Source: Actinomycetota bacterium
GTDB lineage: Bacteria; Actinomycetota; AC-67
Assembly (NCBI GenBank): GCA_005884515.1
Contig: VAWS01000002.1
Span: 1 to 37,882, forward strand
Length of the DNA stretch: 37,882 bases
Direction: 5' to 3'
The translations under genes were made by a program, and so were the position numbers. Under the pieces are notes generated by a model, which was not told the DNA's origin, ran no database searches, and saw only the letters and a program-made list of their open reading frames with translations. The first letter of the stretch is position 1. Every line of letters starts with the position of its first letter. Of this stretch, positions 17,471 to 26,617 are shown one piece after another.

Positions 17471-18556
17471 TTACCGCCGGAGGAACGACGGGATGTCTTC
17501 GAGCTCCTCGTCGGCGTCGAACACGACGGTCCGGCGAGGCGCTTCCGTCCCGAGATCCAGCTCTTCGTCCTCTTCGAGCGCGAGCGCACCCGAAACGTCC
17601 CGGCTCGACCACCGCTCGAACCCGGCCGCGATCACCGTCACCCGGACTTCGTCGCCGAGCGAATCGTCGATCGCCGCTCCGAAGATCACGTTCGCTTCCG
17701 GGTGCGCGTGGTCGCTGATGATGCGCGCAGCTTCGTTCACCTCGTACAGCGTGAGGTCGCTGCCGCCGGTGATGTTGAGCAGGATGCCGCGCGCGCCGTC
17801 GATCGACGTCTCCAGCAACGGGCTCGACACGGCCGCGCGCGCCGCTTCAACGGCACGGTCGTCGCCGCGCGCGTGACCGACGCCCATCAACGCCGAGCCG
17901 GCGTCGGTGAGGATCGCCTTCACGTCGGCGAAGTCGAGGTTGATGAGACCCGGCGTGGTGATCAGGTCGGTGATGCCTTGCACGCCCTGGAGCAGCACCA
18001 TGTCCGCCATCTTGAACGCGTCGAGGATCGTCGTGTTCTCGTCTGCGACGTCGAGCAACCGGTCGTTCGGGATGATGATGAGCGTGTCGACCTTGTTCTT
18101 CAGCTCTTGGATGCCGCGCTCGGCCTGCTCCGCACGCACCTTGCGCTCGAAGGAGAACGGACGGGTGACGACGCCGATCGTCAGAGCGCCGAGCGACTTC
18201 GCGATCTCTGCCACGACGGGCGCGCCGCCGGTCCCCGTGCCGCCGCCTTCTCCTGCGGTGACGAAGACCATGTCGGCACCTTTCAGAACTTCCTCGATCG
18301 TCTCGCGCGCCTCGCCGACGGCCGTGCGGCCCGTCTCGGGGTTGGAGCCGGCGCCGAGGCCTCGTGTGATCTCACGGCCGATGTCGAGCTTTAGGTCGGC
18401 ATCTGACATCAGCAACGCTTGCGCGTCGGTGTTGATGGCGATGAACTCGACGCCCTTCAGGCCTTCTTCGATCATCCGGTTGACGGCGTTCACGCCGCCG
18501 CCGCCGATGCCGACGACCTTGATCACCGCGAGGTAGTTCTGCGGTGTCGCTGCCAT
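17471..18556 (-). CDS. ftsZ: Cell division protein FtsZ
   Basis: [76 protein letters not shown]-terminal [17 protein letters not shown] before ATG 18556. Confidence 0.98.
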   Translation of the reverse strand: MAATPQNYLAVIKVVGIGGGGVNAVNRMIEEGLKGVEFIAINTDAQALLMSDADLKLDIGREITRGLGAGSNPETGRTAVGEARETIEEVLKGADMVFVTAGEGGGTGTGGAPVVAEIAKSLGALTIGVVTRPFSFERKVRAEQAERGIQELKNKVDTLIIIPNDRLLDVADENTTILDAFKMADMVLLQGVQGITDLITTPGLINLDFADVKAILTDAGSALMGVGHARGDDRAVEAARAAVSSPLLETSIDGARGILLNITGGSDLTLYEVNEAARIISDHAHPEANVIFGAAIDDSLGDEVRVTVIAAGFERWSSRDVSGALALEEDEELDLGTEAPRRTVVFDADEELEDIPSFLRR

Positions 18557-18612
18557 ACCCGTCGCCTCCTTCTCGGTCCGTCGGACCGAACGTCGAGCCA
18601 TTCGTCTTCAAG

Positions 18613-18633
18613 CTCACCGGCATCGCCGGTGAG
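18613..18633. other. Perfect hairpin, 9-bp stem/3-nt loop, ftsZ upstream region
   Basis: CTCACCGGC ATC GCCGGTGAG. Confidence 0.7.
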
Positions 18634-18642
18634 TGTTCGTGC

Positions 18643-18660
18643 CTTCCGCTTTCGCGGAAG
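18643..18660. other. Perfect hairpin, 7-bp stem/4-nt loop, ftsZ upstream region
   Basis: CTTCCGC TTTC GCGGAAG, immediately adjacent to the previous hairpin. Confidence 0.65.
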
Positions 18661-18771
18661 CGCGTGCGCGCGCGGATGAAGTGCTCGTTGAACCTTCGGC
18701 CGTGTGCGCTGGGGAAGACGCGCGATCGAGGCAGATCGGGTTGTCAATGCAGGTCAGGAGCGGTGTTAACG

Positions 18772-18788
18772 TTCAACTTGAGGTTGAA
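18772..18788. promoter_or_regulatory. Candidate operator dyad in ftsQ-ftsZ intergenic region
   Basis: TTCAAC-TTGAG-GTTGAA interrupted palindrome in an AT-richer patch upstream of ftsZ. Confidence 0.4.
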
Positions 18789-18900
18789 TAATCTGTAAAC
18801 CTCGAGTGACGGTCGAGAATGTACAACGCGCCTCTACCTCAAGTCAACACAAAGACTACGAAAAAATCGCGGTGTCGACACTCGTAGCGCGCGAAATGAG

Positions 18901-19668
18901 TTAGGAGATCTGCGCGGCCGGTCGGTCGGGTGCGCGCACATCGATGCGCACGAGCCGTTTGTGGTCCGCCGCGACGCGCGCAGCAACCAACTGCACGGCG
19001 AGCAGCTTCTGGTCGATCTGATCCGCCGTTCCCAGCACCACGGTCGTCGTGCCGAGCTTGAACGCGACCGAGTGGTCGGCCAGCAGCTGGAACGAGGTCA
19101 GCTGCGCGCGCATCGAGTTCGGCATCTTTGCCCAGACCGCGAGCACGTTGTTCTCGTCGTCTTGGGTGAACTGCGCGATGTCGAAGCTGGCAGGCAGGAA
19201 CACGGTTGGAACGCTTCCGCTCGGGTTCACGGAGAGCTGGACGTCGTGCTGGTCGAGGTACCACGCTTGGCCGTTCCCCCGGACTTCCAGCGCGGCCGTC
19301 CGCTCGACGACGGTGATCTTCACGCCGAGCGACCCTTCTCGCGTCACGCGCGCGTCCGCGAGTCCCGGGAGGACCCGAACCCGTGCCGCCACCGCGTTGT
19401 AATCGATCCCGAGTGCGCTCTGCCCGACGTGAAGGCCGCTCGCATCGACGATCTCTTGCTTCGAGAGCGAGACGGCTCCGACGACATCGATCTTCTGCAG
19501 GCTGAAGACGCTGGAACGCATCATGATCCACGCCCCCGACGCGATCCCCGCAACCACGATCAGGGTGATGATGATCCTGCGCCGACGGCGGCGTTTCTGC
19601 GCGCGTACTTCTCGCCGGCGCGCGGCGATCCGTGGGGATCGGACCACCCTATCCGCGGTGCGAACCAT
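18901..19668 (-). CDS. ftsQ: Cell division protein FtsQ/DivIB (POTRA domain)
   Basis: Basic N-terminus, single TM, VFSLQKIDVVGAVSLSKQEIVDASGLHVGQSALGIDYNAVAARVRVLPGLADARVTREGSLGVKITVVERTA. Confidence 0.9.
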   Translation of the reverse strand: MVRTADRVVRSPRIAARRREVRAQKRRRRRRIIITLIVVAGIASGAWIMMRSSVFSLQKIDVVGAVSLSKQEIVDASGLHVGQSALGIDYNAVAARVRVLPGLADARVTREGSLGVKITVVERTAALEVRGNGQAWYLDQHDVQLSVNPSGSVPTVFLPASFDIAQFTQDDENNVLAVWAKMPNSMRAQLTSFQLLADHSVAFKLGTTTVVLGTADQIDQKLLAVQLVAARVAADHKRLVRIDVRAPDRPAAQIS

Positions 19669-20596
19669 CCGGAACCTCCTCGAACTCCCCGATCAGCTTC
19701 AGTTCGGGCTCGAGCTCGACCCCCGTATCCTCGCGCACCATCCGCTGGATCCGGCGGAGCAAGGTATAGACATCGTCCGCGCGCGCGTCGTCCTCGGCCA
19801 CGATGAAGTTCGCGTGAACCTCCGAGATGCGCGCGCCGCCGACGCGCATCTGCTTCCCGCAGACCTGCTCGATCAAGCGAGCGGCGTGGTCCCCCGGGGG
19901 ATTCTTGAAGACGCTTCCCCCATTCGGCAGGTTGAGGGGCTGAGTGCGCCGTCGCCACTCCTTCGCTTCGTTCATACCCGCAACGATCTCTTCCGTCGTC
20001 CCCATCCGAAGCGTCAAGGACGCAGCGGTGACGATCGAGCCGGTCGGCAGATCCGACCGCCGGTACGAGAACCCGGCCTCCTCGGCTGAAAGCCGCCGCC
20101 GCGTGCCGTCGGGGAGCACGAAGATGTCAACGGACGAAAGAACCTCGGCGAGCTCGTGGCCGTGCGCGCCGGCGTTCATGCGCACCGCGCCGCCGAGGCT
20201 CGCCGGGATCGCCACCGCGAACTCGAAGCCGGCGAGCTCGTGGTGCATCGCAAGCGTCGCGAGCGCCGGCAAGGGCATCGCGCCACCGGCTTCGATCGTC
20301 CTGCCCGACGCGTTCGACCACCGGAACCCGGCGCCGAGGCGCAGCGCGACGCCGTTGAACCCGCGGTCCGACACGAGCATGTTCGAGCCGCGCCCGACGA
20401 CCAACACCGGAACGCCCGCTTCCTTGATCGCCGCCGCCAGCGCCTCGAGGTCTTCGAGGCCGGCCGCGTCCAGCATCACGTCGGCCGGACCGCCCAGCCG
20501 GTACGACGTCAGCGGGGCGATCGAGCCGTTCCGTTCGACGCGGCCGTGCGCGCGCTCGGTCAAGATGCGCGCGGCAACGTCGCCGGCGGTGCTCAT
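19649..20596 (-). CDS. murB: UDP-N-acetylenolpyruvoylglucosamine reductase MurB
   Basis: SYRLGGPADVMLDAAGLEDLEALAAAIKEAGVPVLVVGRGSNMLVSDRGFNGVALRL, PLNLPNGGSVFKNPPGDHAARLIEQ, GARISEVHANFIV; start inside the 19649..21508 ORF. Confidence 0.95.
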   Translation of the reverse strand: MSTAGDVAARILTERAHGRVERNGSIAPLTSYRLGGPADVMLDAAGLEDLEALAAAIKEAGVPVLVVGRGSNMLVSDRGFNGVALRLGAGFRWSNASGRTIEAGGAMPLPALATLAMHHELAGFEFAVAIPASLGGAVRMNAGAHGHELAEVLSSVDIFVLPDGTRRRLSAEEAGFSYRRSDLPTGSIVTAASLTLRMGTTEEIVAGMNEAKEWRRRTQPLNLPNGGSVFKNPPGDHAARLIEQVCGKQMRVGGARISEVHANFIVAEDDARADDVYTLLRRIQRMVREDTGVELEPELKLIGEFEEVPDGSHRG

Positions 20597-21993
20597 GAGC
20601 GTGCGCGCGCCTCGAGGCTCAGAAGGATATCGTCGCACAGCATCGTCACGTCGCCGGCGCCGATCGTCAGAACGAGGTCGCCGGGTAACGCACGTTCTGC
20701 GATGTACGGCACGATGTCGCCGCGCTTGGGCAAGTACGCGACGCGGCGACGCGGCTCGGCGTCCAACACGCCGTCGACGACGATCTTTCCGGTGATACCC
20801 GGCTGCGGATCCTCGCGGGCGCCGTACACGTCGGTGACGACGACCACGTCGGCTCCCGCGAGGGCAGCGCCCAGCTCTTTCCCCAGGTGCATCGTCCGCG
20901 AGTACAGGTGCGGCTGGAAGACGGCGACGAGCCGGCGCGGTGATTGCTCGCGCGCCGCAGCCAGCACGGCACGCACCTTCGACGGATTGTGCGCGTAGTC
21001 GTCCACCACGGTGACTCCCGCCGCAAGACCTCGGCGTTCGAACCGGCGACGCACCCCTGCATAACGCTCGAGCGCCGCCACGATCTCGGAGAATGCGAGA
21101 CCCACTTCGCTGGCAACCGCGACCGCCGCCAAGGCGTTGAGAGCGTTGTGCGCACCGGGAACCGGAAGATGAAGCTCCAGGGGTTTCCCGCCGTTGCGCG
21201 AAACCATCAACGTCTGCTCGCCGTTCGACGCGATCCGCTCCGCCGTCCAGTCTCCCTCGTTCAAGCCGTACGTGACGAGGCGCCGACGGACGCGCGCGGC
21301 GAGCGCGCGCACTCCGGGGTCTTCGATGCACGCAACGATCGCGCCGTCCGGTGGGACGTTCTCCATGAACGCGAGGAACGTGTCGCGCACCTCGTTCTCG
21401 TCCTTGTAGTGATCGAGGTGGTCGGCTTCGATGCTGGTCACGACCGCGATCTCCGGGGCGAGCCACAAGAACGACCCGTCGCTCTCGTCGGCCTCGGCGA
21501 CGAGCCACTCCCCCGCGCCGTCGTGCGCGTTGGTGCCGCGCTCGTTCACTTCGCCGCCCACCAGGAAGCTCGGATCGAGTCCCGCGTGCTGCAGCACGAG
21601 CGCGATCATCGACGTCGTCGTCGTCTTGCCGTGCGTACCGGCGACGGCGATGCCACGGCGGTCGCGCATCAATATCGCGAGCAGCTGCGCGCGATGCAGT
21701 ACGCGAACACCGGCCTCCTCGGCGGCGCGCAGCTCCGGATTGGACGGCCGGATCGCGGACGAGACGACGACCGTCTCGGCGTCGCCGAGGTTGGCGGCAT
21801 CGTGGCCGACCGCGATGCGCGCGCCCTGGACGCGCAGCGCTGCGAGGTCGGGAGACTCCTTCAAGTCCGACCCGGACACGCGCACGCCGCGCGCGAGCAA
21901 CACCTTCGCGAGCGCACTCATCCCGGCTCCGCCGATGCCGATCAGATGTACGGGGCCAAGCTCGGAGACGAGGGAACGCTTCGGCTCACGCAC
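20593..21993 (-). CDS. murC: UDP-N-acetylmuramate--L-alanine ligase MurC
   Basis: LGPVHLIGIGGAGMSALAKVLLARGVRVSGSDL, GIAVAGTHGKTTTTSMIALVL, EADESDGSFLWLAPEIAVVTSIEADHLDHY, VVDDYAHNPSKVRAVLAAAR. Confidence 0.97.
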   Translation of the reverse strand: MREPKRSLVSELGPVHLIGIGGAGMSALAKVLLARGVRVSGSDLKESPDLAALRVQGARIAVGHDAANLGDAETVVVSSAIRPSNPELRAAEEAGVRVLHRAQLLAILMRDRRGIAVAGTHGKTTTTSMIALVLQHAGLDPSFLVGGEVNERGTNAHDGAGEWLVAEADESDGSFLWLAPEIAVVTSIEADHLDHYKDENEVRDTFLAFMENVPPDGAIVACIEDPGVRALAARVRRRLVTYGLNEGDWTAERIASNGEQTLMVSRNGGKPLELHLPVPGAHNALNALAAVAVASEVGLAFSEIVAALERYAGVRRRFERRGLAAGVTVVDDYAHNPSKVRAVLAAAREQSPRRLVAVFQPHLYSRTMHLGKELGAALAGADVVVVTDVYGAREDPQPGITGKIVVDGVLDAEPRRRVAYLPKRGDIVPYIAERALPGDLVLTIGAGDVTMLCDDILLSLEARARS

Positions 21994-22984
21994 GGCGCGC
22001 CTCCGCGAGAGACATGATCCAGCTTGCCATCGCGTCGGCGGCATCCGGCCGTGAGACCGACCGCGCCGCATCCGCCATGTGTGCGCGCGCGGCCGGCTCA
22101 CCGAGGATCGGCGCGATCACGGAGTCGAGGTGGTCGGGCGTCGCGCTCGCGTCTTCCACGAGGGTGGCCGCGCCGGCGTCGACGAGCATGCGCGCGTTGG
22201 CGTGCTGCTCTTTCCGACGCGCGATCGGAAGCGGCACGAGCACCGCGGGGAGGCCGACGGGCTCGATGCGCGCACGGACGTCCGTGTCGTGCACGCTGCC
22301 GGTCACGATGATCATCTGCACATCCTCGCGCGCGCTCCAGCGCGCCGCGAGCCCGATCGCCGCTTCGTTCAGCCGGGCCGCGCCGAGGCTCCCGCCGAAA
22401 ACGAGGACGGTCGTGAGCTCGGGCGAGAGTCCGAAGGATTCCAGCGCCTCGGACCGCAGCGCCTCCCGCGAGAACCGTGTGATCGCTTTGCGCATCGGCA
22501 GCCCGACCAGCCGGGGCGAGCGCCCCCGGAACAGGCGCACTGTTTCCGGGAAGGAGACTGCGATGTTGGTCGTCAGGCGCGCAGCTGCCTCGTTCGCGAG
22601 ACCGGGGATCGCGTTGCCTTCGTGGATCAATGCCGGGAGGCGTGCGAGGCGCGCGGCGGTGACCACGGGCAAGCTCGGATACCCGCCCATCCCGACGACG
22701 ACCGATGCACCCTCGCTGCGAAGGATGCGGCGGGCTTGCGCGGTGGCCGGAAGCATCGATGCTGCCGCAACGATCCCGCGAAGGTCGCGTTTGAACGGCG
22801 CGACCGACGTCCGGTGGATACGGTACCCGGCGGCGTTGATCAGCGTCTGGTCGAGCTCGCGGGCCGTTCCGATGAACGAGATCGTGACGCCGGGTGCGCG
22901 TTCGTCGAGCGCGGCCGCGATCGCGAGCGCGGGAACGAGGTGTCCGCCGGTCCCCCCGGCCGCGATCACGACCGAATCGGTCAT
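21986..22984 (-). CDS. murG: UDP-GlcNAc:undecaprenyl-P-P-MurNAc-pentapeptide transferase MurG, with apparent in-frame internal deletion
   Basis: VVIAAGGTGGHLVPALAIA, GMGGYPSLPVV, LIHEGNAIPGLANE; after IIVTGSVHDTDVRARIEP jumps to VGLPAVLVPLPIARRKEQHANARML, omitting the usual acceptor/UDP-GlcNAc-binding segment. Confidence 0.93.
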   Translation of the reverse strand: MTDSVVIAAGGTGGHLVPALAIAAALDERAPGVTISFIGTARELDQTLINAAGYRIHRTSVAPFKRDLRGIVAAASMLPATAQARRILRSEGASVVVGMGGYPSLPVVTAARLARLPALIHEGNAIPGLANEAAARLTTNIAVSFPETVRLFRGRSPRLVGLPMRKAITRFSREALRSEALESFGLSPELTTVLVFGGSLGAARLNEAAIGLAARWSAREDVQMIIVTGSVHDTDVRARIEPVGLPAVLVPLPIARRKEQHANARMLVDAGAATLVEDASATPDHLDSVIAPILGEPAARAHMADAARSVSRPDAADAMASWIMSLAEARRA

Positions 22985-24240
22985 CGAACGGTTCGCGAAC
23001 GTGCGGGGGCTCGGCGCGTCGGCGCCTTCTTCGCCGGAGCAGAGACCGGAGCCACCTCGCGCTTCGGCGGCCACTCTTCTTGGCGTCCGATGTTGATCAA
23101 GATCCCGATCGCGGTCAGGGTGAACACCAAGGATGAGCCACCGAAGGAGACCAGCGGGAGCGGCACCCCCGTGATCGGCAAGAGACCCGTGACGGCGCCC
23201 ATGTTGATCACCGCTTGCCCGACGATCCACGCGGTGACGGCGCCGGCGACGATTCGTCCGAACTTGTCCGGCGCGCGGCGTGCGATGCGCACACCTGCGT
23301 ATGCGAGCAACGCGAACAGCGAGATAACGGCAAACGTGCCGAGCAGCCCGACCTCTTCACCGATGATCGAGAATATGAAGTCGGTGTGCGCGTTCGGAAC
23401 GTATAGCCACTTCTGCCGCGAGGCACCGAGCCCTACGCCGAACAACCCGCCCGACCCCAGCGCGATCTGCGACTGCACCGCTTGGTAGCCGGTGTTCAGC
23501 GGGTCTTTGAATGGGTTCGTGAACGAGAAGAGGCGCGCGCGCCGATAGGCCTTGGACATCGACAGCATCACCGACGCGCCGATCCCTGCGACCCCGAGCC
23601 CGCCCAGCACCGAGATCCGGGACCCCGCGACGAACAGCACGGTGAACGCGATCCCTGCGAGGATCAACGTCGTTCCCATGTCGGGCTGGATCATGACGAG
23701 CAGCCCCACGATGCCGGCGATGATCCCGAACGGAACCACGACGTCTTTGATCGTCCACAGACGGCGGCCTTTGCGGACGCAGATGTCGGCGCCGACGAGA
23801 ACGAGGGCGAGCTTCGCGAGCTCGGAGGGCTGGAACCGGATCGGGCCGAACGACAGCCACCGGCTGGACCCGCCGGCCGTCGTCCCGAACGCCGGGTGGA
23901 GCACGAGCATGAGCCCGACCAGCGCGGCCAGCATCATGAAATACGACAAACTGCGCCAGCGCCGGTAGTCGACGACGGCGGCCACGATGAGGCAGGCGAT
24001 CCCGACGAACGACCACATCAGCTGGCGCATGAAGTACGTGAAGGGAGACGCGCCGGCTTCGTACGCGGAGACCCACGAGGAGGAGAGGATCATGATGAGC
24101 CCGCCGCCGAGGAGCAGCGCCGTCGTCCCGATGACGAGCGCGGCGCTCGTCGTCATGCGCGCAGTCGACCCGTTCGCCGTCTTCCTGCGCGTGCGGCCGA
24201 ACCAGCCGGCCGGTGTTCGTGCGAGCTCGAGAACCGTCAT
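22981..24240 (-). CDS. ftsW: Lipid II polymerase FtsW (SEDS family)
   Basis: Multi-TM; GGSSRWLSFGPIRFQPSELAKLALV, QPDMGTTLILAGIAFTVLFVAG, NTGYQAVQSQIALGSGGLFGVGLGASRQKWLYVPNAHTDFIFSIIGEEVGLLG, GVPLPLVSFGGSSLV. Confidence 0.95.
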   Translation of the reverse strand: MTVLELARTPAGWFGRTRRKTANGSTARMTTSAALVIGTTALLLGGGLIMILSSSWVSAYEAGASPFTYFMRQLMWSFVGIACLIVAAVVDYRRWRSLSYFMMLAALVGLMLVLHPAFGTTAGGSSRWLSFGPIRFQPSELAKLALVLVGADICVRKGRRLWTIKDVVVPFGIIAGIVGLLVMIQPDMGTTLILAGIAFTVLFVAGSRISVLGGLGVAGIGASVMLSMSKAYRRARLFSFTNPFKDPLNTGYQAVQSQIALGSGGLFGVGLGASRQKWLYVPNAHTDFIFSIIGEEVGLLGTFAVISLFALLAYAGVRIARRAPDKFGRIVAGAVTAWIVGQAVINMGAVTGLLPITGVPLPLVSFGGSSLVFTLTAIGILINIGRQEEWPPKREVAPVSAPAKKAPTRRAPARSRTVR

Positions 24241-25562
24241 TGGTCGCTCCCCTCGATCCGATGGACGGCAGCGCGGAACGCATCCCCGCGCTCTTCGTAG
24301 TTCTTGAACATGTCGAACGAGGCACACGCCGGAGAAAGAAGGACGGTGTCGCCCGCTACGGCCAGCTCGCGCGCGCGCGCTACGGCATCTTCCATCGAGC
24401 CGGCCTTCTCCGCGGGGATGCCCGCCGGTGCGAACGCCGCGTCGATCTCACCGGCCGACTCTCCGATCGCAACGACGGCGCGCAGGTGCGGCGCGGCGGC
24501 TGCGAGCTCGGACAGATCCAGACCCTTGTTGCGCCCGCCGGCGATCAGCACGACGTCGTGCATCCCTTCGAGCGCGGCCAGCGTCGCGTGCGGGTCGGTC
24601 GCCTTCGAGTCGTTCACGTACGTGACCCCCTCGACGACGGCGATCTCCTCGATCCGGTGGCGGCCGGTTTCGAACGCAGCGAGCGCCGCCCCGGCCGTTG
24701 CCGGTTCGACACCGAGCGCGCACGCTACGGCGGCTGCGGCGATCGCGTCGCTGCGGTTCGGGCGCCCGCGCGCGCGCAAGCGAGACGCTTCGACGACACG
24801 GCCCTCGGGAACGACTATCCAGCCGTCCTCGACGCCCGCGCCGCCGTGCGGCCGCTGGTCGTCGGCGAACAGCACCTGCCCCGCTTTCCCCGTCGCCAGC
24901 GCGCGGCACACCGGATCGTCGTGAACGATGGCAACGTCTTCGGATCCCTGGTTTTCGAAGATGCGGCCTTTCGCGCGGCGGTAGGCCTCGTCCGAGCCAT
25001 GCCAGTCGAGGTGGTCGTGCGCGACGTTCAGCAGGACGGCCACGGGAACGCGGAACTCGTCGATACCCTGCAGCTGGAAGCTCGACAGCTCGGCGACGAT
25101 CTCGGCGTCGGGCGTGAACGATACGAGCGGCGTGCCCACGTTCCCCGCCGCAACCGCGTCACGGCCGGCCGCTCGCAACGCGGCGACCGTCATCTCGGTC
25201 GTCGTCGTCTTGCCGTTCGTACCGGTGATTGCAACGAGCGGCCGCACACCAAGCCGGAAGGCAAGCTCGACCTCGCTCCACACCGGGAGACCGCGCCGGC
25301 GCGCTTCCTCGATCCACGGCGACGACCACGGAACACCCGGGCTGGCGACGACCAGCTCGGCGTCGCCGAGGTCGGCGGGGTCGGTGCGGCCGAGAACGAC
25401 GCGAGCGCCGGCGATGCCATCGGCACGCTCGCGCTGCTGGTCGCCGTCTGCGGCGTCGAGCACCGTCACCGACGCGCCGGCGTCGAGCAGCGCGCGCGCG
25501 GCGGCCTCACCCGAGCGCGCCAAGCCGAGCACGACCGTCTTCTTCCCGGCGAGCGCGCTCAT
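24237..25562 (-). CDS. murD: UDP-N-acetylmuramoylalanine--D-glutamate ligase MurD
   Basis: MSALAGKKTVVLGLARSGEAAARALLDAGASVTVLD, LVAITGTNGKTTTTEM, ELSSFQLQGI, LNVAHDHLDWHGS, YVNDSKATDPHATLAAL, SPACASFDMFKNYEERGDAFR. Confidence 0.95.
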   Translation of the reverse strand: MSALAGKKTVVLGLARSGEAAARALLDAGASVTVLDAADGDQQRERADGIAGARVVLGRTDPADLGDAELVVASPGVPWSSPWIEEARRRGLPVWSEVELAFRLGVRPLVAITGTNGKTTTTEMTVAALRAAGRDAVAAGNVGTPLVSFTPDAEIVAELSSFQLQGIDEFRVPVAVLLNVAHDHLDWHGSDEAYRRAKGRIFENQGSEDVAIVHDDPVCRALATGKAGQVLFADDQRPHGGAGVEDGWIVVPEGRVVEASRLRARGRPNRSDAIAAAAVACALGVEPATAGAALAAFETGRHRIEEIAVVEGVTYVNDSKATDPHATLAALEGMHDVVLIAGGRNKGLDLSELAAAAPHLRAVVAIGESAGEIDAAFAPAGIPAEKAGSMEDAVARARELAVAGDTVLLSPACASFDMFKNYEERGDAFRAAVHRIEGSDQ

Positions 25563-26617
25563 ACCGGCGGGCCGCCCTTCGACAGGAACTCGGCATAGAA
25601 CAACCCGAGGCCGAGCGCCGCTGCGAGCCCGGCGATGATCCAGAAGCGGACGATGACCGTGAATTCCGGCCAGCCGCCCAGCTCGAAGTGGTGATGCAAC
25701 GGCGCCATCTTGAAGATACGCCGGCGGAAGCCCCGGAACGCGACCACCTGCATGATCACCGACGTGGTCTCGAGGACGAACAGCCCGCCCAGCACGACGA
25801 GGAGCAGCTGCGTGCTCGTCAGGATCGCCAGACCGGCGATTCCGCCGCCGAGCGCCAGCGACCCCGTGTCGCCCATGAAGATGCGCGCCGGCGCAGCGTT
25901 CCACCACAGGAATCCCGCGCACGCACCGAGACCCGCCGCCGCTACGACGGCGAGGTCGAGCGCGTCGGGGATGCCGTGGTAGCAGCCGGGCACGATCGCG
26001 CACGTCGTCGGCCCGTGACGGAACTGCCAGAACGCGATGAAGATGTACGCCGCGAACACGAGCGTGCTCGAGCCGGCCGCCAACCCGTCGAGGCCGTCGG
26101 TCAGGTTCACACCGTTCGTTGTGCCGGCCATCATCACGAACACCCAGACGACGAAGAACGGCCCGAAGTTGAGCGCGCTCTGGCGGATGAACGACAGCGT
26201 CGTCGGCGCGTTCGTGTGCGTGACGACCGCGACGGTGAACCCGACGGCCACGAGCAGCTGCCCCAGCATCTTCGCCGTCTTGTTGAGCCCGAGGCTCCGC
26301 TGCCGGCTGATCTTGATGTAGTCGTCGAGGAACCCGACGACGCCCATCGCGACCATCGTGCAGAGCACGATGCCGCCGGCCCAGCCGAAGCTGCCGCCGG
26401 CGAGGTGGGCCCCCACGTAGCCGGCGATGACGGCGATGATGATCATCACACCGCCCATCGTCGGCGTGCCGACCTTCTCGGCGTGATGCCCGATGTCGCC
26501 CCAGTCCTCGCGGAGGCGCTGCCCGAACCCCAGCCTGCGGAACGCCCGGATCAAGAACGGCGTGCCGCCGAGAGAGACCAGCAAGCTGATCATCGCGGCG
26601 AAGAGAACGGTCTTCAT
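25559..26617 (-). CDS. mraY: Phospho-N-acetylmuramoyl-pentapeptide-transferase MraY
   Basis: GTPTMGGVMIIIAV, GFLDDYIKISRQRSLGLNKTAKMLGQ, NGVNLTDGLDGLAAGSS, FMGDTGSLALGGGIAGLAI, HHHFELGGWPEFTVIVRFWI. Confidence 0.97.
   Translation of the reverse strand: MKTVLFAAMISLLVSLGGTPFLIRAFRRLGFGQRLREDWGDIGHHAEKVGTPTMGGVMIIIAVIAGYVGAHLAGGSFGWAGGIVLCTMVAMGVVGFLDDYIKISRQRSLGLNKTAKMLGQLLVAVGFTVAVVTHTNAPTTLSFIRQSALNFGPFFVVWVFVMMAGTTNGVNLTDGLDGLAAGSSTLVFAAYIFIAFWQFRHGPTTCAIVPGCYHGIPDALDLAVVAAAGLGACAGFLWWNAAPARIFMGDTGSLALGGGIAGLAILTSTQLLLVVLGGLFVLETTSVIMQVVAFRGFRRRIFKMAPLHHHFELGGWPEFTVIVRFWIIAGLAAALGLGLFYAEFLSKGGPPV

Noticed and set aside
20597-21508. N-terminal extension of the murB-containing 619-aa ORF
   Set aside because: Out-of-frame reading of murC; MurB begins at ATG 20596.
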